Positions 19,185-27,396 of a stretch of 38,901 bases of DNA are shown here, in pieces. Each line of letters begins with the position of its first letter. The first letter of the stretch is position 1. Position numbers and translations under genes: made by a program. The stretch lies in the NCBI RefSeq assembly GCF_001613045.1, contig NZ_BDBP01000098.1:1-38901 (forward strand), given 5' to 3'. Source of the DNA: Nocardia lijiangensis NBRC 108240. GTDB lineage: Bacteria > Actinomycetota > Actinomycetes > Mycobacteriales > Mycobacteriaceae. The notes under the pieces were generated by a model. It made no database searches. It was given only the letters and a program-made list of their open reading frames with translations, and was not told the DNA's origin.

Positions 19185-19808
19185 ATGATCTACGCCGATC
19201 GGATCGCCGCCGGTCGCGCGCTGGGTGCCGAACTGGGGCACCTGCGCGCGTCGAGGCCGCTGGTGCTCGGTCTGCCCCGCGGCGGGGTCCCGGTCGCCGC
19301 GGCCGTGTGCGAGATCATCGGGGGTGACCTGGACATTCTGCTGGTGCGCAAGCTCGGCGTGCCGTGGCAGCCGGAGCTGGCGATGGGTGCGATCGGCGAG
19401 GACGGCGTGCGGGTGCTCAATCCGGACGTGCTCGCGCACACCGGCGTCAGCCAGCGCAGGCTCGCCGCGATCGAAGCGGCCGAGCGGGCCGAACTCGAGC
19501 GGCGCAGGGAAGTGCTGCGCGGCGGCGCGGAGCCCGTGCCGATCGCCGGGCGCACGGTCGTGATCGTCGACGACGGCATGGCGACGGGGGCCACCGTGAT
19601 GGTGGCCTGCCGGGTCGCGCGCCTGCACCAGCCCGCGCGCGTGGTGGTGGGCGTTCCGGTGTCCTCTGCCGAGGCGATACGCCGGGTGGAGGCCGAGGCC
19701 GACGAGGTGGTGTGTCCGCTGGTGCCGCGCAGCCTCGGCGGCGTCGGCGTGGCCTACCGAGACTTCCACCAACTCGCCGACAACGAGGTCACCGAGCTGC
19801 TGACCTGA
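19185..19808 (+). CDS. Phosphoribosyltransferase domain protein
   Basis: A 207-residue type I PRTase-fold protein with the PRPP-binding motif VVIVDDGMATGAT (residues 125-137) and the preceding core LVLGLPRGGVPVAAAV and LLVRKLGVPWQPELAMGAI. This group of stand-alone PRTases is widespread in actinobacteria, and its substrate is usually not established. The frame is open far upstream, but ATG at 19185 gives the expected N-terminus (MIYADRIAAGRALG) and leaves a short gap after the nitrilase-family gene. Its TGA ends exactly one base before the stop of the convergent gamma-carbonic anhydrase gene. Confidence 0.85.
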   Translation: MIYADRIAAGRALGAELGHLRASRPLVLGLPRGGVPVAAAVCEIIGGDLDILLVRKLGVPWQPELAMGAIGEDGVRVLNPDVLAHTGVSQRRLAAIEAAERAELERRREVLRGGAEPVPIAGRTVVIVDDGMATGATVMVACRVARLHQPARVVVGVPVSSAEAIRRVEAEADEVVCPLVPRSLGGVGVAYRDFHQLADNEVTELLT

Positions 19809-20336
19809 TCAGCCGACTTCGCTGATGCCCTTGCGGTGCCGCTGTGCGAGTTCCGCGTAGAACCCCGGATTGAGCTGCACCCACATCTGCGCCTGGGTGC
19901 CCTCGATCGAGCGCTTCACCTCGGCGGGAGAACCGGCGGCGAGCACGCCGTCGGGGATCTCGGTGCCCGGCGGCACCAGCGAATGCGCGGCGATCATGGT
20001 GCCCGCGCCGATCTTGGCCAGGTCGAGCACCGTCGTGCCATTGCCGACGATCGCCTCCGCGCCGACCGACGCGCCGTGGAACACCACGCTGTGCGCGATG
20101 GTCGCGCCGGGACCGATCTCCATCGGCACGTCCGGCGGCACGTGCAGCACGGCGTTGTCCTGGATGTTGGCGCGTTCCCGGATGATGATCGGCGCGAGGT
20201 CGGCCCGCAGCACCGCGCCGTACCAGATCGAGGCCCCTGCCTCGACGCGCACGTCACCGATCAATGTCGCGTTCGGCGCGACGAACGCCGTCGGATCGAC
20301 CTGCGGTCGCTTGCCTTCGAATTCGTAGAGTGGCAC
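19809..20336 (-). CDS. Gamma-class carbonic anhydrase family protein (left-handed beta-helix)
   Basis: A 175-residue hexapeptide-repeat protein (IGDVRVEAGASIWYGAVLRAD onward). The three metal-ligand histidines of gamma-carbonic anhydrases are present with canonical spacing (His65, His82, His87), as are Arg44, Asp46 and Gln59 equivalents. Relatives include Cam, YrdA and PaaY; many are carbonic anhydrases with low or no activity, and some are thioesterases, so the enzymatic role is open. It abuts the convergent PRTase gene with no spacer. Upstream, 27 bp away, is the EspG-like gene in the same direction, so it may be read with the type VII cassette, though a functional link is not implied. Confidence 0.88.
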   Translation of the reverse strand: MPLYEFEGKRPQVDPTAFVAPNATLIGDVRVEAGASIWYGAVLRADLAPIIIRERANIQDNAVLHVPPDVPMEIGPGATIAHSVVFHGASVGAEAIVGNGTTVLDLAKIGAGTMIAAHSLVPPGTEIPDGVLAAGSPAEVKRSIEGTQAQMWVQLNPGFYAELAQRHRKGISEVG

Positions 20337-20363
20337 GGCTACAGGTCTACCAGCGCCGGAGCG

Positions 20364-21212
20364 CTACCACCGCTCCGATCGCGCGGTGGTCTTCTCGGCG
20401 GCGGTCAGCATCGGGCGCAGGTGCGCGGCGAAAGTCTCCGCGGTCACCGGCGCGACGTGCACGTCGGCACCGGTGCGGACCGCGTAGCGACCGTCCTCGG
20501 CGACGTCGATCCAGCACAGCACCCCGAACGGCTTCAGCTCTTCGGCGCGGCGGACCGACACCACGATCTGGCCGATGCCGTCGCGCGGGCGGGCGAGCAG
20601 GCGGCGGATCCGGGCGGGCGCGGAAGGACCCGACACCGGGACGGTGACCAGATCGCGGCTGTCCTCCTTGACCCGCGACAGCGGCGAGCTGAGCCGGGCC
20701 ACGAGGCCGGGCGGGTTCTCCGGGAGCATCGAGATCACCCGGGCGGGCAAGTTTTTCGGGCTGCCGACGAACAGACGGATGTCGCCCCCGCGGTCGGGCG
20801 TCGGGCCGGGGCGTTGCGCGGCGACGACCGCGATGTCGCCCGAGGCGACGCCGAGGACGCGAACAAGCTTCGCATCCTGGGTGCCGGGAGCCTCCGAGAC
20901 GCCGTCGAACGCGCCGATGGCGAATTCCGCGGTATCCGTGAGTTGTTCGTCGTCCGGCGCGGCGACGCGGTTGGTCGGTCGGTGCTCGCCGAACACCTCG
21001 ATCCGGACGGTCGGCCGGGCAAGCAGCCGCAGCGCCGCCTCCAGATCGGCGTCCAGTGTCCGCTCGCACCACGCGTGCAGGGCGGGCAGCTGCGCCGCCC
21101 GCTCCACCGAATCGCGTGCCGAGAGCCGGACGGCCAGCGGATACGGAATGCGGTCACCGTCGGTGCGCTCCCAGGCCATGGCGAACTGGTCCGGGGTCAG
21201 CGTCCAGTTCAC
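20364..21212 (-). CDS. EspG-family type VII secretion chaperone
   Basis: A protein of about 282 residues resembling EspG, the cytosolic chaperone that binds the PPE partner of PE-PPE pairs and keeps it soluble for ESX export. The start WTLTPDQFAMAWE, followed by DRIPYPLAVR, is the family's N-terminal pattern, and the length fits. GTG at 21212 overlaps the TGA of the PPE-like gene as GTGA, which couples the two and gives the typical N-terminus; an upstream ATG at 21227 is possible. Being last in a PE-PPE-EspG order supports the call. No ESX ATPase, EccB-E or mycosin gene is in the window, so export must rely on a system encoded elsewhere. Confidence 0.82.
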   Translation of the reverse strand: MNWTLTPDQFAMAWERTDGDRIPYPLAVRLSARDSVERAAQLPALHAWCERTLDADLEAALRLLARPTVRIEVFGEHRPTNRVAAPDDEQLTDTAEFAIGAFDGVSEAPGTQDAKLVRVLGVASGDIAVVAAQRPGPTPDRGGDIRLFVGSPKNLPARVISMLPENPPGLVARLSSPLSRVKEDSRDLVTVPVSGPSAPARIRRLLARPRDGIGQIVVSVRRAEELKPFGVLCWIDVAEDGRYAVRTGADVHVAPVTAETFAAHLRPMLTAAEKTTARSERW

Positions 21213-22495
21213 TCCAGCTCGGTCCATTCGCCGACGACCGGTGGCGTGGTCGGATCGAGTTCGCCGATCAGCTCGCCCGTTTCGTCCGCGGGTTCGAGGA
21301 AGGTCAGGTCGTCGTCGATCCAGTGCAGCTCGTCGTCCTCGTCCTCGGCGCGGGCGGCCGCGGCCTTGGACGCGACACTGGAACCCTGCCGGGTGGTGTC
21401 GGCCGCGGCGAGCGCGCCGCCCATGAGCCCGCCGACGGCGCCCGCGCCCATGCCGGTGACGGCCTCGCTGTTGGCGTCCTTGCGCCGTTCCTCGCGCTTG
21501 CGCTCGTCATCGGCGGCCGTCGTGCCGCTGCCGGGCAACGTCGCGCCGGGCATGGCGGTGGAGGCCGTGACCACGGGTGCCGAAAGACCCTGGCGCGGAG
21601 TGCGTTCCGTCGCGGTAGGAGCGGCGGCGGAGGGTGCGTCGGCCGCGACGGTGACGGGCTTGGTCGCGGCGGGCGTCGTGTCGGTGGCGGGCGGGACCGT
21701 GAGAGGTCCGGCGGACGCGGGGGTCACCGTCGCGGGGGTCGTGTCGGTGACCGGTGGCTGCTCCGGTTCGGATTCGGTCTCCCGCGTCGGTTCGACGGCG
21801 GTCACCGGCGTCGCCCCAAGCGTCGAAACCGACGGGGCTCCGGGGATTTCCACCGAATTCACCGGGACACCGAGCGACGTTCCCGGCGCTGTGCCGCCCG
21901 GGGTGGTGCCCACCGGGACGATCGGAGCGTCATCCGGGAAGGCCGGAACACCCGATCCGCTCTGCAGGAACGCGTTGGCGTAGATGGTGTCCATGGCCTG
22001 CACGACGTCTTGACGGTCGTGCTCGGTGGTCTTCTGGGCGGTGATGTTGCCGGTTGCCTGATTCGGATCCAGCAGCGCGGCGGACAGATCCGGCTCGGCC
22101 CCGGACGGCGAACCGACCGCGGACCGCAGCGTCTCGGCGGCGTCACCGGCCTGGCCGAGACGCTGCGCCACCGCCGCCATCACGTCGGCGAGCTGCTGGC
22201 CGCGCTGTTCGAAATCGCGCACCGCGTCGGCGGCGGTCTGTGCCGCGCCGCCACGCCAGCCGTCGGCGATGGTGGAGCGAATCTCGTTGTGCGCCTGCGC
22301 GACCGAGTCGGTCAGCCCGGTCGCCGAGGTCTGCCAGGCCTGCTGCCCGGCGTTGAGCACCGCCGGGTCGAGCAGCTGCACCTTGCCGTGGATCTCCTGG
22401 TGCGTGAGGTTGTCGAAGACCTCGACGCTCGGCGCGTAGGCCGGATCGGTGCGGTCGTGCGGTGCGCGTTCGGTCTGGTACGGAATCTCACGCAT
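21209..22495 (-). CDS. PPE-like type VII secretion substrate with Pro/Thr-rich linker and acidic tail
   Basis: A 428-residue protein. Residues 20-180 are predicted helical with a WxG turn (ADGWRGGAA, near 80), like the WXG100/PPE fold. A long low-complexity Pro/Thr/Ala linker (about 185-335) follows, then a charged segment, a Gly/Ala hydrophobic stretch (TGMGAGAVGGLMGGAL, about 348-363) and a strongly acidic tail containing LHWIDDDLTFLEP and ending EWTELE. No literal PPE motif is seen near the start, so it belongs to the diverged nocardial/rhodococcal type. It overlaps the PE-like gene by 8 bp and the EspG-like gene by GTGA. Likely the EspG-bound partner of a secreted pair; final function unknown. 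Confidence 0.75.
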   Translation of the reverse strand: MREIPYQTERAPHDRTDPAYAPSVEVFDNLTHQEIHGKVQLLDPAVLNAGQQAWQTSATGLTDSVAQAHNEIRSTIADGWRGGAAQTAADAVRDFEQRGQQLADVMAAVAQRLGQAGDAAETLRSAVGSPSGAEPDLSAALLDPNQATGNITAQKTTEHDRQDVVQAMDTIYANAFLQSGSGVPAFPDDAPIVPVGTTPGGTAPGTSLGVPVNSVEIPGAPSVSTLGATPVTAVEPTRETESEPEQPPVTDTTPATVTPASAGPLTVPPATDTTPAATKPVTVAADAPSAAAPTATERTPRQGLSAPVVTASTAMPGATLPGSGTTAADDERKREERRKDANSEAVTGMGAGAVGGLMGGALAAADTTRQGSSVASKAAAARAEDEDDELHWIDDDLTFLEPADETGELIGELDPTTPPVVGEWTELE

Positions 22496-22907
22496 GCGGC
22501 GCTCCCGTCACGTCCACCCGGCCGAGCGTGGCCGCGAGTTCGGTGTCGGCCTCGGTGTAGGCCGTCGCCGCGGCGCGGAAGGTCTGGGCCAGCGCACGCG
22601 CCGAGTCGGCGTAGTCGCGCAGCCGCGCGGCCGCGCCCTCCGCCTTGTTCTCGAAACCGCGGCGCAGCGCGTCACCGGAGGCGAAACCGCCGAAACCGGG
22701 GAGCGAGGCGGCCGCGCTCAGCACCTGAATCTGCGCCTCGACCTCGTCGGCGAGCTGCTCGTAGCGCCGGGCGCAGCGCTCGTGCGCGCCCTCGGCGACC
22801 AGCACGCCGTCGATCCAGAGCCTGCCCTCGTCGACCGCTCGGTTCAGTGCCGTGACCTGTGGTTGCGCTGCGTCAACTTGTGGTTGCGCTGCGTCGTTCG
22901 GTTGCAC
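22488..22907 (-). CDS. PE-like small helical protein with YxxxD export motif
   Basis: A 139-residue helical protein. Its end contains YTEAD, fitting the YxxxD/E signal that follows the helical hairpin in PE and WXG100 substrates of type VII secretion. The order PE-like, PPE-like, EspG-like with overlapping frames makes it the probable partner of the PPE-like protein. The start is GTG at 22907 after AGGGGGA. The N-terminus contains a seven-residue unit (DAAQPQV) repeated twice from a 21-bp duplication. There is no signal peptide. Standard PE N-terminal motifs are weak, so the assignment depends on context and the YxxxD motif. Confidence 0.7.
   Translation of the reverse strand: MQPNDAAQPQVDAAQPQVTALNRAVDEGRLWIDGVLVAEGAHERCARRYEQLADEVEAQIQVLSAAASLPGFGGFASGDALRRGFENKAEGAAARLRDYADSARALAQTFRAAATAYTEADTELAATLGRVDVTGAPHA
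22853..22894. repeat. 21-bp tandem duplication within the PE-like gene
   Basis: Two adjacent copies of a 21-bp unit encode DAAQPQV-DAAQPQV at the N-terminus of the PE-like protein. The copies are nearly identical, differing at one or two positions, suggesting a fairly recent slippage duplication. Confidence 0.7.
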
Positions 22908-22960
22908 CCCGCCGTCCCCCTTGTCTCCTCATCGTGCCGCGTGCAGCAGCCGTATTCGGT

Positions 22961-23683
22961 TCACGCGTGTCGTGCCAACCCCACGACGACGCTCTGCATC
23001 CAGTCCGCGATGTCGGCGCCGACCCGCGCGTGCACCGGCTCGTGCAGCAGATCGTGCCCGGCGTCGGCGTACTCGCGTAAATCTACCCATTCGTGGCGTC
23101 CAGTCCAGACCCGCATCGCGTCGATCGGGGCGCGGCGGTCCTCCATGCCGTGCACCGCGAGCACCGGAAGGTCGGACGGGAGTGGGGTTCCCGGAGCGCC
23201 GGGCAGGCCGCTGCCGAGGGCGCGGCGCGGCACGGCGGAGAGCACCAGACCGGTCAGCGTGCCGGGGGTGAGGCTCGGGACGATCGGATAGTTCGCTTCC
23301 ACGGCGTTCAGATCAGTGGCCGTGCGCGCGTCCGGGACCGCGGCGCCCAGCATGCCGAGCGCGGTGACCGCGCCGAGCGAATGCCCCATCAGCACCAACG
23401 GCGCGTCCGGCAGTTCGGCGCGCGCGAGATCCACCAGCCTGGTCGCGTCCGCGACAAGCTCGGCGAGGGTGCCGGGATGTGCCGGGTCACCTTCGCTGAG
23501 GCCGTGGCCCGCGGTATCCAGTCCCCACACTTCGATGTCGACCGATCGTAGGATTCGGGCGAATCGGTGGTAGTTTCCGCTGTGCTGGCCGATACCGGGC
23601 AGTAGCATTGCCACCGCCGCGGGGTTCGCGACCGTCCACCGCCGATAGTGCAGCCTGCCGCGAGTGCCGTCGAAGTAGAGCAT
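22961..23683 (-). CDS. Alpha/beta hydrolase (monoglyceride lipase/lysophospholipase type)
   Basis: A 240-residue alpha/beta hydrolase with a complete triad: Ser102 in GHSLG, Asp182 in VHGMEDRRAP and His210 in DAGHDLLHE. LLPGIGQHSGNYHRF supplies the oxyanion region, and GLDTAGHGLSEG is characteristic of monoglyceride lipase/lysophospholipase relatives. No signal peptide. It lies 53 bp upstream of the PE-like gene in the same direction and may be the first gene of that operon; mycobacterial PE/PPE proteins are often linked to esterase domains, so a shared process is plausible but unproven. Divergent from the beta-propeller gene. Confidence 0.87.
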   Translation of the reverse strand: MLYFDGTRGRLHYRRWTVANPAAVAMLLPGIGQHSGNYHRFARILRSVDIEVWGLDTAGHGLSEGDPAHPGTLAELVADATRLVDLARAELPDAPLVLMGHSLGAVTALGMLGAAVPDARTATDLNAVEANYPIVPSLTPGTLTGLVLSAVPRRALGSGLPGAPGTPLPSDLPVLAVHGMEDRRAPIDAMRVWTGRHEWVDLREYADAGHDLLHEPVHARVGADIADWMQSVVVGLARHA

Positions 23684-23720
23684 CTACTGATAGTGCCAAA
23701 CCTTCTGCCCTTCATGGGAC

Positions 23721-23751
23721 TTCACCATCCCGATGAAAAGACGGTTACACT
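23721..23751 (+). promoter_or_regulatory. Candidate promoter of the secreted beta-propeller gene
   Basis: TTCACC (23721-23726) and TACACT (23746-23751) are separated by 19 bases. The resulting transcript would have a leader of about 28 bases with AGGAGG at 23773, seven bases before the GTG. The spacing is slightly long. Confidence 0.35.
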
Positions 23752-23784
23752 GCGCGCGTCGCGGTACCGAGCAGGAGGTCCCAG

Positions 23785-24699
23785 GTGTCCGTCGTCGAGT
23801 TGCCCGCGCTCTTGCGCCGCGCCGTTCCGGCGCTCGCCGTCGCCCTGGCCTGCGCTGGAATCGCCGCGCCGAGCGCGGCCGCGGAACCCGGTTCGGGTTG
23901 CGCGCCCGCGACGTCGACGACGGCGCTGCCCGCAGCCGTCCCGGTGCTGGACTGGTCGGAGAACCTCGGCTTCGACCGGCAGGGCAATCTGTGGGTCTCC
24001 CGCCTGTACCGCAACGAGGTGCAGCGCTACGACAGCGCCGGACAGCTGACCGCGAGGATCCCGGTGGAATTCCCCGGCGCGGTCCGGCTCGGGCCGGACG
24101 GACTGCTGTACGTGGTCTACGGCGACGCGCCCACCAGCGTCGTGCGCCCCGGCGGCGTGGTCCGTTTCGACCCGGCCGCCGCCGAACCTCGCCCCGAGAT
24201 CTTCGCCTCCGGATTCACCATGCCCAACGGCGCCGCCTTCGACACCGACGGCACCCTCTATGTCGCCTCCGCGACCGGGGTGATCCGCATCGGCCGCGAC
24301 GGCGCCGTCGACACCGGCTGGACCGAGCGGGCAAAGCTCAATGCCAACGGCATCGCGATCCACGACGGCACGGTGTACCTGACCTCCAACGGCGGCCCGC
24401 TGGGCCGGGTGCTGCGTTTCCCGATCACCGACCCGGGCTACCGCACCGTCCTGACCGACCTGACGTCCTCGCTACCCGGCGTCCCCGACTTCGCCGACGA
24501 CCTGCTGGTGGACGACGCGGGCGCGGTCTACGTGACAACGCTGTCCGGCCAGCTCGTCCGGATCGACCCGAACGGCCAGTCCTGCCGGGTTCTCACGGGC
24601 GAACCGATGACATCAGTCGTCGCCGTGCCGGGTCGGCCCGGCGAACTTCTCGCGGGCACTGAACGCGGCACGGTCCTGCGCATCCAGTTGGCTCCCTGA
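23785..24699 (+). CDS. Secreted SMP-30/gluconolactonase-like beta-propeller protein
   Basis: A 304-residue exported protein. The N-terminus has positive charges, a hydrophobic stretch (ALAVALACAGIAA) and an Ala-rich cleavage region near residue 33. The rest shows repeated propeller blades with D-x-x-G-N/T-L-Y/W-V patterns (FDRQGNLWVSR, LGPDGLLYVVYGD, FDTDGTLYVAS, VDDAGAVYVTT) as in SMP-30/gluconolactonase/NHL-like proteins. Two Cys residues (mature N-terminus and near GQSC) could pair. The start is GTG with AGGAGG seven bases upstream. Lactonase activity cannot be confirmed, because metal-binding residues were not aligned. Confidence 0.83.
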   Translation: MSVVELPALLRRAVPALAVALACAGIAAPSAAAEPGSGCAPATSTTALPAAVPVLDWSENLGFDRQGNLWVSRLYRNEVQRYDSAGQLTARIPVEFPGAVRLGPDGLLYVVYGDAPTSVVRPGGVVRFDPAAAEPRPEIFASGFTMPNGAAFDTDGTLYVASATGVIRIGRDGAVDTGWTERAKLNANGIAIHDGTVYLTSNGGPLGRVLRFPITDPGYRTVLTDLTSSLPGVPDFADDLLVDDAGAVYVTTLSGQLVRIDPNGQSCRVLTGEPMTSVVAVPGRPGELLAGTERGTVLRIQLAP

Positions 24700-24893
24700 C
24701 CCGACCCATCGCCGACGGACACCTCCTTCCCACACCGGCTCACTAGCCACGCCATAGGACGCGCAGCTCGGCCTGTTGCCGGTCGATGGGGTGCGTTGGT
24801 ACATAGCGTTTGTACTCTTCGCCTAGCTGCTGGCTGTGTGAAGCGTGTGGACGGTTGTCGGGGTGCGGCTGCGGCACGCTGAGGGTGGGGGCG

Positions 24894-25877
24894 TTAGTGC
24901 TGAGGCGGGGCTTCGACAAAGGCTAGGGCGGATGCGATTCGGGACGAGATGGTGCGGAGTTGTTCGGTCAGTTCAGGAGAATCGTCGACCTTGAACGGAA
25001 CGCCGAGGGCGAGTAGGCGGTGGGCCAACCATTCGGGGGAGTCGTCACGGGCGGCGGTGAGGCGACAGGTGTGCTCGTTCAGTGCGGTCAGCTCGCCCGG
25101 GTCGTCGCCGAGGCGGCCTGCGAGCTGCGCGAGTGGGGCGGAGATGGTGACGTTCACACGGTAAGACGGTGTCCCCCAATCAGTTCGGCGGCCCGCGACG
25201 TAGTCGGCGGGGGAGGCGGCGGGTAGGGGGCGCGGGGTGAAGCGGGCGCCGGTGGGCTGCGGACGCTCGATCCGATCCACGCGGAAGACTCGCCAGTCCG
25301 CGCGATCGAGATCGTGGCCGAGCAGATACCAGCGGCGGCGGACCGGGACGAGGCCGACGGGTTCCACGTGGCGGCGGGTCTGCGCGCCGGATTCGCCGCG
25401 ATAGCCGAAACGTGTTCGCTCCCGGTTGGTCACGGCCGCGGCCAGGGTGCTCAACACCTCCGGGTCGACGGTCGGTCCGTCGTGCGCGGGCGCCGCGGTG
25501 GCCGCACCGAGGACCCGCACGCGGCGGCGCAGCTTGGCGGGCAGGATCTGCTCGAGCTTGGCGAGCGCGCGGACCGATGCCTCCTCGATGCCCGCGACGG
25601 CGGATCCGGCCGCTGCCCGCAGACCGACCGCGATGGCGACCGCCTCGTCGTCGGCGACGAGCAGCGGCGGCATCGCCGCGCCCGCCACGAGCCGGTAGCC
25701 GCCCGTCACGCCCATGGTGGCCTCGACCGGATAGCCGAGTTCACGCAGCCGGTCGATGTCGCGGCGCACGGTGCGGTCGGTGACGCCGAGACGCTCGGCC
25801 AGTTCGCTGCCGGAGAATTCGCGCGGCGTCTGCAACAGCGAGAGCAGGCGCAGCAGCCTGGCGGGGGTGTCGTTCAC
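24894..25877 (-). CDS. HTH-WYL transcriptional regulator (YafY-like)
   Basis: A 327-residue regulator. The winged HTH (about 5-60) contains GSELAERLGVTDRTVRRDIDRLRELGYPVEA, then GGYRL. The WYL domain (about 140-225) includes RRHVEPVGLV and RRWYLLGHD, with the eponymous Trp-Tyr-Leu, and a C-terminal WCX-like extension follows. WYL domains sense ligands, often nucleotides. The start is GTG at 25877. It diverges from the epoxide hydrolase gene across 63 bp that contain an inverted repeat and a tandem 8-bp repeat, so autoregulation and control of the hydrolase are likely. Confidence 0.92.
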   Translation of the reverse strand: MNDTPARLLRLLSLLQTPREFSGSELAERLGVTDRTVRRDIDRLRELGYPVEATMGVTGGYRLVAGAAMPPLLVADDEAVAIAVGLRAAAGSAVAGIEEASVRALAKLEQILPAKLRRRVRVLGAATAAPAHDGPTVDPEVLSTLAAAVTNRERTRFGYRGESGAQTRRHVEPVGLVPVRRRWYLLGHDLDRADWRVFRVDRIERPQPTGARFTPRPLPAASPADYVAGRRTDWGTPSYRVNVTISAPLAQLAGRLGDDPGELTALNEHTCRLTAARDDSPEWLAHRLLALGVPFKVDDSPELTEQLRTISSRIASALAFVEAPPQH

Positions 25878-25880
25878 GAA

Positions 25881-25917
25881 TTCCAGAATTCCAGAAAACT
25901 AGGACATAGATAGTCCT
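25881..25917. promoter_or_regulatory. Putative WYL-regulator operator region
   Basis: Two tandem copies of TTCCAGAA (25881-25896) adjoin an inverted repeat AGGAC-N7-GTCCT (25901-25917) between the divergent regulator and epoxide hydrolase genes. The flanking T/A extends the arms to TAGGAC/GTCCTA. The site would overlap promoter elements for both genes. Confidence 0.55.
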
Positions 25918-25940
25918 ATATGGGTTCTAGCGTCGTTGTC

Positions 25941-27083
25941 ATGACGAACCGAAACGCCATCCGCCCCTTCCGTATCGACATCCCGCAGGCCGATCTCGAC
26001 GACCTGAACGACCGGCTGGCCCGCACCCGTTGGTCGGCGCAGCTGCCAGGCGCGGGCTGGGAGCGCGGCGTCCCTGTCGACTACCTGCGCGAGCTCGCCG
26101 AGCACTGGCGTACCCGCTTCGACTGGCGCGCGCAGGAGGCGGCGCTCAACGAACTGCCGCAGTTCCGCACCGAAATCGACGGGCTCGACGTGCATTTCGT
26201 GCACGTGCGCTCGCCCGAGCCGGACGCGCTTCCGCTGCTACTGACCCACGGCTGGCCCAATTCGTTCGTCGAGTTCACCAAGACCATCGGTCCGCTGGCC
26301 GACCCGCGGGCGCACGGACTCGACCCCGCCCAGGCGTTCCACGTGGTGGTGCCGTCGGTGCCCGGCTTCGCCTTCTCCGCGGCGCCGCCGGAGGGCATGA
26401 CCACCGGACGGGTGGCGCGGATGTGGGTGGAGCTGATGGCTCGCCTCGGCTACCGGCGGTACGGCGTTCAGGGCGGTGATCTCGGCGCCTACGTCGCGCC
26501 GGAGATGGCGATCGCCGCGCCGGATCGGGTGGTCGGCGTGCACCTCGATGGCGGCATCGGCATGCCGACCGCGGCGGACGTGCCGACCATGAGCGCCGAG
26601 GAACGCGCGGAATGGGATCTCATGCAGCAGTGGATGACCGGCGGCGTCGACCATCACACGCTGTTGCGCGCGGCGCCGCAGACCTTCGCGCACGCCTGGA
26701 CCGATTCGCCGGTCGGACTCCTGGCTTGGCAGGCGCAGAAGTTCGATGAATTCACGCCGCTGGTCGACCACCTCGAGGAGGCGATCGACCGCGACCACCT
26801 GCTGACCAACGTCAGCCTGTACTGGTTCACCGCCAGCGCGGGCTCCTCGTCCTGGCCGATGTACAACGGCCTCGGCAAGGAGGGCTTCGCGTGGCCGATG
26901 GGACAGAAGCTGGTCCCGACCGGTGTCTACGGCGGCGGCTCCGCGCTCATGCGACGGCTGGCCGAACAGGACAACGACATCGTCCACTGGCCGGAGGGCA
27001 ACACCGGCAACCACTTCGTGGCGATGGAGGTGCCCGCGATGCACGTCGCCGACATCCGCGCGTTTTTCGCCAAGATCGCCTGA
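25941..27083 (+). CDS. Epoxide hydrolase (microsomal EH-like, N-terminal EHN domain)
   Basis: A 380-residue alpha/beta-hydrolase-fold epoxide hydrolase. The EHN region (RPFRIDIPQADLDDLNDRLARTRW) opens the protein, followed by LLLTHGWPNSFVEF (HGxP oxyanion motif), the nucleophile block QGGDLGAYVAPEMA (Asp180) and the C-terminal TGNHFVAMEVP with the catalytic His358. In most relatives the last block reads GGHFAA, so GNHFVA is a small deviation. ATG at 25941 was chosen because it gives the usual MTNRNAIRPF start and has TAGCGT seven bases before it (leaderless type); ATG at 25920 would run through the operator. Probably controlled by the adjacent WYL regulator. Confidence 0.9.
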   Translation: MTNRNAIRPFRIDIPQADLDDLNDRLARTRWSAQLPGAGWERGVPVDYLRELAEHWRTRFDWRAQEAALNELPQFRTEIDGLDVHFVHVRSPEPDALPLLLTHGWPNSFVEFTKTIGPLADPRAHGLDPAQAFHVVVPSVPGFAFSAAPPEGMTTGRVARMWVELMARLGYRRYGVQGGDLGAYVAPEMAIAAPDRVVGVHLDGGIGMPTAADVPTMSAEERAEWDLMQQWMTGGVDHHTLLRAAPQTFAHAWTDSPVGLLAWQAQKFDEFTPLVDHLEEAIDRDHLLTNVSLYWFTASAGSSSWPMYNGLGKEGFAWPMGQKLVPTGVYGGGSALMRRLAEQDNDIVHWPEGNTGNHFVAMEVPAMHVADIRAFFAKIA

Positions 27084-27099
27084 GCGTCGAGGACTTCGC

Positions 27100-27129
27100 A
27101 TCGCGCGCCATCCGCACCTGGCGCGCGAT
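27100..27129 (+). terminator. Hairpin terminator after epoxide hydrolase
   Basis: A perfect 11-bp stem (ATCGCGCGCCA and its complement) with an 8-base loop starts 17 bases after the TGA. There is no U tract; GC-rich hairpins of this kind are typical actinobacterial terminators. Confidence 0.75.
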
Positions 27130-27181
27130 AGCCGGGGTCGGCGTTCCCGGCCCTCGGGTTCGGTGATGGGCCGGCGGACAG

Positions 27182-27332
27182 TCCGGGCGCGGCAAAGGGC
27201 GACACCCGGCGTTGCGGTCACGGCAGCCCGCGCCGGCGATCACCCCGACGGCGTGGTGCGGAGTTGTGGAATCGGAGATGGCCGAGCGATGGGAGCGATG
27301 CCGAATCCGGGCGCGGCAGAAGCAACACCCGG
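27182..27332. repeat. Two imperfect direct repeats of about 28 bp
   Basis: Copies at 27182-27209 and 27306-27332 share TCCGGGCGCGGCA followed by a variable five to seven bases and ACACCCGG. The spacing of about 124 bp and the convergent intergenic setting suggest decayed duplicated sequence. Confidence 0.4.
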
Positions 27333-27396
27333 AGCGAACGGCAGTGTGGGCGCGGGTTCCTGGGCTGGTGCGGGCGTCGCCGAGAACTGCTGGTGG

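Larger units (their letters stand above)
27084..27396. other. Convergent intergenic region, no gene seen
   Basis: About 310 bp between the epoxide hydrolase stop and the stop of the secreted protein. It holds a strong hairpin (27100-27129) and two imperfect direct repeats of about 28 bp (27182-27209 and 27306-27332) sharing a 13-bp identical start (TCCGGGCGCGGCA) and ending ACACCCGG. No credible reading frame is seen. Confidence 0.6.
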
